Below, piece after piece: positions 41,184 to 48,306 of a DNA stretch of 64,000 nt. How positions within the stretch are numbered: position 1 is the first letter of the stretch; every line of letters begins with the position of its first letter. Made by a program: the position numbers and the translations under genes. The stretch lies in the NCBI RefSeq assembly GCF_009602535.1, contig NZ_WIQI01000005.1:1-64000 (forward strand), read 5' to 3'. The stretch comes from Ornithinicoccus halotolerans (GTDB lineage: Bacteria > Actinomycetota > Actinomycetes > Actinomycetales > Dermatophilaceae). Below the pieces are notes generated by a model. That model searched no databases and was not told where the DNA came from. It saw only the letters and a program-made list of their open reading frames with translations.

Positions 41184-42595
41184 TGACCGACGCACCCGTG
41201 ACCCGGTGGCTGGAGGAGGCGCTGGCGGCCTCGACCGCCCGGGACTGCACCGTCCTCGTCCGCGAGTCGCACGAGGTCAACCTCCGGTGGGCCGGCAACG
41301 CGCTGACGACCAACGGCACGATGACCCAGCGCGAGGCCACCGTCATCAGCACCGCCGAGGTCGAGGGCGGGGTCTCGGCCGTCTCCGTCTCCGGGCCGCT
41401 GGCCCAGGGCGAGGACCTGCTGCGGCTGGTGCGGCAGGCCGACCGGGCCGCTACCGGGGCACCCGCCGACGAGGAGGCGACGCCGCTGGTGGGCAGCGCG
41501 GAGGAGGAGTCCGTCGTGGACGAGGACTTCGCGGCCCCGGCCGAGCGGGTCGGGCCCGAGGACTTCGCTGCCCTGGCCGGGCAGCTGGGCCGGGCGTTCC
41601 AGCGGGCGCAGGCGGCCGGTCACCTGCTGTACGGGTTCTCGGAGTACCGCCGCACCACCACCTGGCTGGGCAACTCGGTCGGGCTGCGACGGCGGGCGGT
41701 GGAGCCGATGGGCCGGCTCGAGGTCAACGCCAAGGCGCCCGACCTGGTCAACTCCGCCTGGGTGGGTGCGCAGAGCAACGACTTCGCCGACGTCGATGTC
41801 GCCGCGATGCACGACCAGCTGGAGCAGCGGCTGGGCTGGGGCCAGCGCCGCGTGGACCTGCCGCCGGGGGAGTACGAGACCATCCTGCCGCCGGGGGCGG
41901 TGGTGGACCTGCTGGTCTACGCGTACTGGACGATGAGCGCCCGGGACGCCGAGGAGGGGCGCAACGTCTACGCGGGCCGGCAGCGGGGGAGGACCCGGGT
42001 CGGGGAGCGGCTCTCGCCGCTCCCGGTCACCATGGCCAGCGACCCGCACGACCCGCGGCTGCCGGTCGCGCCGTTCGCGGTGGTCCCCAGCTCCGCGCCC
42101 GGGATGGCCTCGGTGTTCGACAACGGCGCCCCCGTCGGCCGGGTGGAGTGGCTGCGGGACGGCGAGCTCGCCGCCCTGGTGCGCACCCGCGCGGGGATGC
42201 GCCGGGCCGGCGCGGAGGGCCCGCTGCCGTTCCCGAGCGAGAACCTCATCGTCGACGCGGGCGGCACCGCGACGCTGGAGGAGATGGTGCGCTCCACCAA
42301 GCGCGGGCTGCTGCTCACCTGCCTGTGGTACATCCGTGAGGTGGACCCGCAGACGCTGCTGCTCACCGGCCTCACCCGCGACGGCGTCTACCTCATCGAG
42401 GACGGCGAGGTCGTCGCGGCGGTCAACAACTTCCGCTACAACGAGTCACCCATCGACCTGCTCGGCCGCGTCACCGAGGCCAGCCGCGCCGAGCACACGC
42501 TGTGCCGGGAGTGGAACGACTGGTTCACCCGCTCGGTCGCGCCGGCGCTGCGCATCCCCGACTTCACGATGTCGACGGTGAGCCAGGCCCACTGA
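41183..42595 (+). CDS. tldE: TldE/PmbA protease partner subunit
   Basis: A 470-residue PmbA/TldE-type subunit, structurally like TldD but without the HExxxH zinc motif. Conserved parts include SVSGPLAQGEDLLRLV, LPPGEYETILPPGAVVDLL, TLEEMVRSTKRGLLLTCLWYIREVDP and the C-terminal NNFRYNESPIDLLGRV. The ATG overlaps the TldD stop and has GGAGGGGAG upstream. Expected to form the TldD-TldE heterodimer. Confidence 0.9.
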   Translation: MTDAPVTRWLEEALAASTARDCTVLVRESHEVNLRWAGNALTTNGTMTQREATVISTAEVEGGVSAVSVSGPLAQGEDLLRLVRQADRAATGAPADEEATPLVGSAEEESVVDEDFAAPAERVGPEDFAALAGQLGRAFQRAQAAGHLLYGFSEYRRTTTWLGNSVGLRRRAVEPMGRLEVNAKAPDLVNSAWVGAQSNDFADVDVAAMHDQLEQRLGWGQRRVDLPPGEYETILPPGAVVDLLVYAYWTMSARDAEEGRNVYAGRQRGRTRVGERLSPLPVTMASDPHDPRLPVAPFAVVPSSAPGMASVFDNGAPVGRVEWLRDGELAALVRTRAGMRRAGAEGPLPFPSENLIVDAGGTATLEEMVRSTKRGLLLTCLWYIREVDPQTLLLTGLTRDGVYLIEDGEVVAAVNNFRYNESPIDLLGRVTEASRAEHTLCREWNDWFTRSVAPALRIPDFTMSTVSQAH

Positions 42596-42683
42596 CCGGC
42601 CCGCGCCGCTTCACCGGGGCGGCAGCTGCTGCACGGGCCAGCGAGGTGGCCCGCTGCGCGCAGCCCCCAACAGGAAGGACCCC

Positions 42684-43616
42684 ATGAGCCAGCAGCCCAC
42701 GGCCGGTCAGCGTCTCGCCACCGCCCTGCGGACCGTTGTTGCGATCACCGTCACGCCGTTCGACGAGTCCGGCGCCGTCGACCCGGGGGCCTACCGGCGG
42801 CTGGTGCGCCGGCTGGTGGACGGCGGCGTCACCGCCGTGACACCCAACGGGAACACCAGCGAGTTCTACGCGCTGAGCCCGGAGGAGCGGCGCCGGTGCG
42901 TCGACCTGACGGTCTCGGCCGCCGGCCGCGGGGTGCTCGTCGTGCCCGGCGTGGGCCTGGACGTGGCGTCCGCGGTCGCCGACGCCCGGCACGCGCAGGA
43001 GGCCGGCGCGTCAGCGGTCATGGTCCACCAGCCCGTGCACCCCTTCCGCACGCGGCAGGGCTGGCTGGAGTACCACCTGGCGATCGCTGACGCCGTACCA
43101 GGCCTTCCCCTGGTGCCGTACGTGAAGGATGCTGGTATCGATGTCGACACCCTCCGTGAGCTGCTGCGACGGTGCCCCGACGTGGTCGCCGTGAAGTACG
43201 CGGTGCCGGACCCTCTCCGGTTCGGGGCCGTCGTCGACGAGCTGAGCGAGTTCCCGGTCACCTGGCTGTGCGGTCTCGCCGAGCACTGGGCGCCGATGTT
43301 CGCCGCGGTCGGGGCCGAGGGCTTCACCTCCGGCCTCGTCAACGTGGACCCGGGCCGGAGCCTGCGGCTGCTGGAGTCCCTGCACGCCTGGGACATGCCC
43401 GCTGCTCGCGCGCAGTGGTGCGCGCTGCGGGAGTTCGAGGAGCTGCGTGCCCGCGACGGGTCCGAGCTGAACGTCTCGGTCGTCAAGGAGAGCCTGGCCC
43501 AGCTCGGCCTGTGCCGGGCCGACGTCCGTGCCCCGATCAGCCGGGTGCCGGACGCCGACCGGCAGGCGCTCGCTGCCCTGCTGGACCGGTGGGAGCCGGT
43601 GCGGGAGGCCTCATGA
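42684..43616 (+). CDS. DapA-family (dihydrodipicolinate synthase-like) aldolase/lyase
   Basis: A 310-residue NAL/DapA TIM-barrel enzyme. Schiff-base Lys is in VVAVKYAVPD; the pyruvate-binding loop reads TPNGNTSEFYALSPEE (in place of GTTGE), and VPYVKDAGID replaces the usual YNIPGRT, so substrate is not that of DapA. GGAAGGA precedes the ATG. Its stop overlaps the following ThDP-enzyme start (ATGA), indicating joint function; family relatives include 5-keto-4-deoxyglucarate dehydratase and trans-o-hydroxybenzylidenepyruvate aldolase. Confidence 0.82.
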   Translation: MSQQPTAGQRLATALRTVVAITVTPFDESGAVDPGAYRRLVRRLVDGGVTAVTPNGNTSEFYALSPEERRRCVDLTVSAAGRGVLVVPGVGLDVASAVADARHAQEAGASAVMVHQPVHPFRTRQGWLEYHLAIADAVPGLPLVPYVKDAGIDVDTLRELLRRCPDVVAVKYAVPDPLRFGAVVDELSEFPVTWLCGLAEHWAPMFAAVGAEGFTSGLVNVDPGRSLRLLESLHAWDMPAARAQWCALREFEELRARDGSELNVSVVKESLAQLGLCRADVRAPISRVPDADRQALAALLDRWEPVREAS

Positions 43617-45202
43617 GCGCGCGACTGGGTGGGCACGCCGTGGTGGACCAGCTGCTGCAGGAAGGGGTCGACCTGGCGTTCTGCGTGCCGGGGGAGTCCT
43701 ACCTCGCCGTGCTGGACGGCCTGCACGACGTGCAGGACCGGCTGCGGCTCATCACCTGTCGCCACGAGGGCGGGGCGGCGATGATGGCCGCCGCGTACGG
43801 CAAGCTCACCGGCCGGCCCGGCGTGTGCCTGGTCACCCGCGGGCCGGGCGCCACCAACGCGAGCAGCGGTGTGCACGTGGCCTCCCAGGACGGGGCGCCG
43901 ATGGTGCTGCTGGTCGGCCAGGTGCCCACGACCGCGCTGGGCCGCGGTGCCTTCCAGGAGGTCGACTACGGGCAGATGTTCGGCGGCCTGGTCAAGGAGG
44001 TCGTCACCGTCCGGTCCGCCGACCGGCTACCCGAGCAGGTCGCGCGGGCTGTCACCGTCGCGGTGGCCGGGCGACCCGGCCCGGTGGTCGTCGAGCTGCC
44101 CGAGGACCTCCTGGAGGAGCAGACCGCGGCCCCGGTCGTCGCGGCTCGTCCCCGCCCGCAGGCGGTGCCCGACCCCGCCCAGCTCGCCGGCGTCGCGCAG
44201 CAGCTGCGCGCGGCCGAGCGCCCGCTCGTGCTCGTCGGCGGGAGCGGCTGGACCCCGGAGGCCGTCGCCGACCTGCGCACCTGGACCGAGCGCGAGGGGC
44301 TGCCGGTCGCCACCTGCGTCCGGCAGCAGGACCTGCTCGACAACGCCTCGCCCTCCTACGTGGGGACGCTCGGCCTGAACACCACCCCGGGCCTGGGCGA
44401 GCGCGTCTCCGGCTGCGACGTCGTGCTGCTGCTCGGGGCCGACCCGGACCCGCTCACGGCCGCCGACGGCGGCTGGCTCTCGGCGCCCAGCCCGCACCAG
44501 CGGGTCCTGCACGTCCACCCGGAGCCGGCACGGCCGCAGCGGGTCTACCGCGCCGACGTCGCCGTCACCGCCGACGTGGCGCCGGCGCTCGCCGTCCTGG
44601 CGGAGCAGGCCGAGCCGCGACCGCCGTCGGAGTGGGCGGCCGAGCTGCGCCGCCGCTACGAGGAGGAGCTGGCGCAGGACCGGGGCGAGCCCGCGGCCTA
44701 CCTGCGTGGCCTGCGGGAGGTGCTCCCGGCCGGGACCGTCATGTCCGGCGGCGCGGGCGCCTACACCCGCTGGCCGCAGCGGTACCACCAGTTCAGCGTC
44801 TACCCCAGCCAGCTGGGCACCCAGTCCGGGTCGATGGGGTTCGGGCTGCCGGCGGCGATCGCGGCGGCGCTGGTCCACCCTGACCGGCCGGCGGTCGCGT
44901 GGGCGGGCGACGGCTGCTTCCTGATGACGGGGCACGAGCTGGCCACCGCAGTGCGGTACGAGCTCGACGTGACCGTCGTCGTGGTCAACAACGGCCGGCT
45001 CGGCACGATCCGCGCCCACCAGGACGCCCGCTTCCCGGGCCGGGTCAGCGGCACCGACCTGACCAACCCGGACTTCGCCGCGCTGGCCGAGGCCTACGGC
45101 GCGCCCGGCCACCTGGTCGACGGGCCGGACAGCTTCGCGCGTGCCCTGCGCGAGACCCGGCAGCACCCGGGCCCAGCGCTCATCGAGATCCGCACCGGCT
45201 GA
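43613..45202 (+). CDS. thiamine diphosphate-dependent enzyme (acetolactate synthase-like)
   Basis: A 529-residue three-domain ThDP enzyme. PYR domain with the cofactor Glu52 in TCRHEGGAAMMAAAYGKLTG and TRGPGATNASSG; central domain; PP domain with the Mg/ThDP motif AGDGCFLMTGHELATAVRYELDV ending in VVNNGRLG. It has the general features of IlvB-type 2-oxoacid enzymes or benzoylformate decarboxylase-like proteins, without an IlvN partner nearby. Coupled to the DapA-like gene upstream, so both probably act in sequence on a 2-oxoacid. Confidence 0.85.
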   Translation: MSARLGGHAVVDQLLQEGVDLAFCVPGESYLAVLDGLHDVQDRLRLITCRHEGGAAMMAAAYGKLTGRPGVCLVTRGPGATNASSGVHVASQDGAPMVLLVGQVPTTALGRGAFQEVDYGQMFGGLVKEVVTVRSADRLPEQVARAVTVAVAGRPGPVVVELPEDLLEEQTAAPVVAARPRPQAVPDPAQLAGVAQQLRAAERPLVLVGGSGWTPEAVADLRTWTEREGLPVATCVRQQDLLDNASPSYVGTLGLNTTPGLGERVSGCDVVLLLGADPDPLTAADGGWLSAPSPHQRVLHVHPEPARPQRVYRADVAVTADVAPALAVLAEQAEPRPPSEWAAELRRRYEEELAQDRGEPAAYLRGLREVLPAGTVMSGGAGAYTRWPQRYHQFSVYPSQLGTQSGSMGFGLPAAIAAALVHPDRPAVAWAGDGCFLMTGHELATAVRYELDVTVVVVNNGRLGTIRAHQDARFPGRVSGTDLTNPDFAALAEAYGAPGHLVDGPDSFARALRETRQHPGPALIEIRTG

Positions 45203-45235
45203 GGTCCGACTGCGGGCGGAGTCGCCGAAGCGATC

Positions 45236-45251
45236 TCACCCTCGCGGGTGA
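45236..45251. promoter_or_regulatory. TCACCC-N4-GGGTGA operator ahead of serine hydrolase
   Basis: A six-base inverted repeat 66 bases ahead of the serine hydrolase start. The same arms occur at 51794-51809 next to the response-regulator gene. Confidence 0.5.
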
Positions 45252-45316
45252 TGACTGGCACCCGTCGGTCGGCCAGCCTGGAGACGTCACTGTTCTCGAG
45301 GCAGGGGGAGGAACCC

Positions 45317-46609
45317 GTGCGCCGTCCGACCATGCTCACCGTCGCCGCTGTCGCAGCGTTCGTGCTGCCGGTCAACGCCGCGCTGGCCGGCCCTGACCGG
45401 GCCGGTCCCGAGGACCGCCCCACCGACATCGACCTGGACGTGACTCAGCAGGTCACCGAGGCGGCCCGGCAGGCGAGCGCGCAGCGGCAGGCCGCCCCGC
45501 AAGGGCACGGTGGCCCGCCCCTGAAGGGGGAGGAGGCGGCCGCGCTGGACGCCGCGACCCGGCAGCTGGCCGACACCGAGGGAACCGTCGGCGTCACCGC
45601 CCGCGTCGAGGGGCCCGACGGCGTGTGGCGCGGAGCCGCGGGGGCGCGGGAGCTGGACCGCCGCCCGCCGGCGCGGCCGCAGGACCGGTTCCGCGTCGCC
45701 AGCATCACCAAGTCGATGGTGGCCACGCTGGTGATGCAGGAGGTAGCGGCGGGCACGTTCACCCTGGACACGCCGGTGAACGAGGTGGTGCCCGGCATGT
45801 TCCCGGCCCACCCCGACGTGACCGTGGAGCACCTGCTGAGCCACCGCTCCGGTGCCCAGACCGGAGAAGGGCTGGTCCTGGCGAGCCGGATGTCGGACCC
45901 GACAGACTGGGAGCAGTTCTTCCAGGCGCTCGGGCAGGACTACGGGCCGCAGGACTACCTCTCGGTGGTCAACGCGGTGCCCTGGCTGTTCGAACCCGGC
46001 ACCGACTTCTCCTACTCCAACGCCGGCTACGTGGCACTGGGGCTGCTGCTGGAGACCGTGACCGGGGAGGACCTCGCTGACCTGCTGCAGGAGCGGGTGT
46101 TCCAGCCCGCGGGGATGCGGCACACCGATTACCCGGTCGACCCGGGCACCAACGGCCCGTTCCTGGTCGGAGCCGCCTGGACCGGGGTACCGGAGGACGG
46201 CGGTCTCGGCTGGCAGTCGCTGGCCGGGTTCGACCCGGACGTCTTCCAGGCCGCCGGCGCGGCGGTCAGCACGACGGCCGACCTGAACGCGTTCACCGAG
46301 GCCCTCATCACCGGCGAGCTGGTCGACCCCGCGCTGGTGCAGGACATGGTGACGCCCCGGTCGTTCGAGGAGCTGGACTACGGCCTGGGCGTCTACCGGC
46401 TGCCTGACCCGTGCCCGGCCCCCGGGCAGGAGCCGTGGCTGTACGGCCACGACGGCGCCACCTTCGGGACGCTGAGCATCGCGCTGACCTCGGCCGACGG
46501 CTCCCGCCAGCTCTCCATCGGGGTCACCGGGCGGGACCTGACCGGTGCGACTGTGCCCGACCTCAACTCGCTGCTGGTCCCGATGCTGCTGGCCAGCTGC
46601 GAGGGCTGA
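45317..46609 (+). CDS. exported beta-lactamase-family serine hydrolase
   Basis: A 430-residue serine hydrolase (D-alanyl-D-alanine carboxypeptidase/esterase type). Signal peptide in residues 1-25 ending VNAALAG, then the catalytic SxxK in ASITKSMVATL, YxN as YSNAGYVALG and the third motif HDGATFG. A Gln/Pro-rich stretch separates the signal from the domain. The GTG at 45317 is chosen because GGGGGAGG lies six bases upstream and it starts the signal peptide. The 114 bases before it hold an operator-like palindrome shared with the two-component system downstream. Confidence 0.85.
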   Translation: MRRPTMLTVAAVAAFVLPVNAALAGPDRAGPEDRPTDIDLDVTQQVTEAARQASAQRQAAPQGHGGPPLKGEEAAALDAATRQLADTEGTVGVTARVEGPDGVWRGAAGARELDRRPPARPQDRFRVASITKSMVATLVMQEVAAGTFTLDTPVNEVVPGMFPAHPDVTVEHLLSHRSGAQTGEGLVLASRMSDPTDWEQFFQALGQDYGPQDYLSVVNAVPWLFEPGTDFSYSNAGYVALGLLLETVTGEDLADLLQERVFQPAGMRHTDYPVDPGTNGPFLVGAAWTGVPEDGGLGWQSLAGFDPDVFQAAGAAVSTTADLNAFTEALITGELVDPALVQDMVTPRSFEELDYGLGVYRLPDPCPAPGQEPWLYGHDGATFGTLSIALTSADGSRQLSIGVTGRDLTGATVPDLNSLLVPMLLASCEG

Positions 46610-46620
46610 GCGCGGGCACC

Positions 46621-47388
46621 TCAGCGGCCACGCCCTCCCTGGCGGGCGGCCACGACCTGCTCGGCGCGCCGCACGACCGCCTCGAGCCGGCGGCGGTGCG
46701 CTCCCCGCCAGTAGACCGCCCCGCAGCCCCGGCAGCGGGCGAACTGCTGGTAGCTGCGGCGCGTGCCCGGCTCGAGCCGGGCCGCGACGTCGGCGTGGCT
46801 GGCGGGCGCCAGCAGACCGTTGCAGCGGCCGCACCGGGTCCACGGCGCCAGCGGCGGAGCGAACCGGTCGAGCACGTCGACCAGCTGGTCCTCCGGGGAG
46901 TCGTGCCGCACCAGGGCGCCCTCCGGGAGCGCGGTCCGCGCCAGCAGGCCGCGGTCCCGGGTCAGCAGCACCCGCGACTCGGTGGCGGCCCAGCGCACCA
47001 GGTCCGCGTCCGCGGCCTCGGTGCGGTAGCCGGTGTCGACGCCCAGCAGCCGCAGCCGGCGGGCCAGCGATCCCAGGTGCACGTCGAGCAGGAACCGTGG
47101 CGGCCACACCGAGGTCGGCTGCGGGCGCGGCCGGTCCGGTACCTGCAGGACCGCCTCCGGGCCGCTGTCGCGGCGCCCGGGGGTGACGTCGCCGACCAGC
47201 GTCTGCGGTGGGACCGCGCGCCCGTCCAGCCGCAGCTGTCCGACCTCGGTCAGCGGCACGCCGAGGGACTGCACGACGTGCCCGAGAGTATCGGTCGGGG
47301 CGGCCGGTGCGGTCACCTCGCCGGTGCGCCGGGGCCGCGGCAGCAGGAACCACAGCTCGGCTGCGACCTGCACGGACAGCGTGGGCAT
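46621..47388 (-). CDS. Mut7-C RNase-like protein with ubiquitin-like N-terminus
   Basis: A 255-residue protein. Residues 1-85 match the Mut7-C ubiquitin-like domain (GEVTAP...TLGHVVQSLGVPLTEVG). Residues 95-185 are a PIN-like Mut7-C domain: PRFLLDVHLGSLARRLRLLGVDTGYRTEAADADLV and VLLTRDRGLLAR with the acidic residues of a nuclease. The C-terminal CGRCNG and CRGCGAVYWRG pairs form a zinc ribbon. Putative ribonuclease; target unknown. A GATGCT hexamer is six bases before the ATG. Ends 11 bases from the convergent serine hydrolase stop. Confidence 0.83.
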   Translation of the reverse strand: MPTLSVQVAAELWFLLPRPRRTGEVTAPAAPTDTLGHVVQSLGVPLTEVGQLRLDGRAVPPQTLVGDVTPGRRDSGPEAVLQVPDRPRPQPTSVWPPRFLLDVHLGSLARRLRLLGVDTGYRTEAADADLVRWAATESRVLLTRDRGLLARTALPEGALVRHDSPEDQLVDVLDRFAPPLAPWTRCGRCNGLLAPASHADVAARLEPGTRRSYQQFARCRGCGAVYWRGAHRRRLEAVVRRAEQVVAARQGGRGR

Positions 47389-47566
47389 ACATCCAGCATC
47401 CCAACCGTTGTCGGGGGTTGCTGCGTCTCCGGGGGGAGGGACCCCCGCATGGTGCTGTCCCGGTGACACCACTGGGAACAGCAGTGACGCGTGGGACGTT
47501 GGTGTACATGAGTGCGGGCCGGGAGGACCCGCACTCCACGGTGGTCTGAGCAGGAGGTGAGTTGCC

Positions 47567-47986
47567 GTGGCCAGGAAGCGTCGCAACTACGTGGAGATCG
47601 AGGAAGGCGACGCCGTGCTGCGGTACTTCCCGCACGTCAACGGTGGTGGCATGGTCGAGGAGACCGCGCAGGTCGAGGCGAGCGCCTACCTGGAGTCCTC
47701 GGCCTACGTCGACCCCCGTGCGCGGGTGGAGGCCGGGGCCCGGCTGGGTCGGGGCGCCTGGGTGGACCGCGACGCGGTCGTGGGCGAGCACGTGTCGATG
47801 GCCGAGGCCACGCACCTGGGCCCCGGGGCCGCCCTGGGCCGTGACGTCCGCGTGGGGGCGCGCACCCGCATCGGGGCACGAGCCACGGTGGCCGCCGGCG
47901 TGAGCCTGGCCGCCGACACCGTGGTGCCGGCCGACGCCGAGGTGCGTGAGTCCGTGGACCGCCCCGGAGTGGTGCGCGCCGCCTGA
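47567..47986 (+). CDS. hexapeptide-repeat (left-handed beta-helix) protein
   Basis: A 139-residue protein. After an N-terminal strand-rich part, residues 34-130 are a run of six-residue repeats with small/aliphatic residues at every sixth position (AQVEAS AYLESS AYVDPR ARVEAG and on to TRIGAR ATVAAG), the signature of a left-handed beta-helix as in LpxA-type acyltransferases. No transferase catalytic domain is attached. GTG start at 47567 after AGGAGGTGAG. Function unknown. Confidence 0.75.
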   Translation: MARKRRNYVEIEEGDAVLRYFPHVNGGGMVEETAQVEASAYLESSAYVDPRARVEAGARLGRGAWVDRDAVVGEHVSMAEATHLGPGAALGRDVRVGARTRIGARATVAAGVSLAADTVVPADAEVRESVDRPGVVRAA

Positions 47987-47989
47987 GGC

Positions 47990-47995
47990 TACGAT
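47990..47995 (+). promoter_or_regulatory. -10-like TACGAT of the DUF4177 gene
   Basis: TACGAT is five bases before the ATG at 48001, overlapping the end of the beta-helix gene region. Confidence 0.35.
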
Positions 47996-48000
47996 CGAGC

Positions 48001-48201
48001 ATGCGCTATGAGTACAAGGTGGTCGAGCTCCGCGAGGGGCTGCTCGGCGGCAAGATGTCAGGGCAGAAGCTGGAGAAGGTCCTGAACGACCACGCCGGGA
48101 AGGGCTGGCAGGTCAAGGCGATCACGACAGCGGACGTGAAGGGCCGGATCGGACCCGGCGGGGTGGAGGGGATCCTGGTCACCTTCGAGCGCCCCGTCTG
48201 A
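48001..48201 (+). CDS. DUF4177 small protein
   Basis: A 66-residue protein of the DUF4177 family: MRYEYKVVELREGLLGG, then LEKVLNDHAGKGWQVKAIT and a final strand ILVTFERPV. This beta-alpha-beta unit is found alone in many actinobacteria and as a repeat in others; role unknown. Fourteen bases separate it from the beta-helix gene, so they may be co-transcribed although it also has its own -10-like hexamer. Confidence 0.82.
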   Translation: MRYEYKVVELREGLLGGKMSGQKLEKVLNDHAGKGWQVKAITTADVKGRIGPGGVEGILVTFERPV

Positions 48202-48239
48202 GCGCTCCTGTCCTTCGCCGCGTGCGCACGGCGCAGCAG

Positions 48240-48257
48240 GCGCCCGGCAGCCGGCGC
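48240..48257. terminator. possible hairpin between convergent genes
   Basis: GCGCC and GGCGC with inner GG/CC pairs around a three-base loop and one bulge, in the gap between the DUF4177 stop and the stop of the convergent SIR2 gene. A second weaker stem follows at once. No U-tract. Confidence 0.3.
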
Positions 48258-48306
48258 GTGCCCGGTCGCCGGCCGGGTGTCTCTGGGTGAGGCCCGGGGC
48301 GGACGT

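Noticed and set aside
45287-47815. Very long open frame on the minus strand (842 codons) opposite the serine hydrolase gene
   Set aside because: It is antisense to a gene with signal peptide and all catalytic motifs, and only its distal part shares sequence space with Mut7-C in another frame. Long antisense frames are expected at this GC content.
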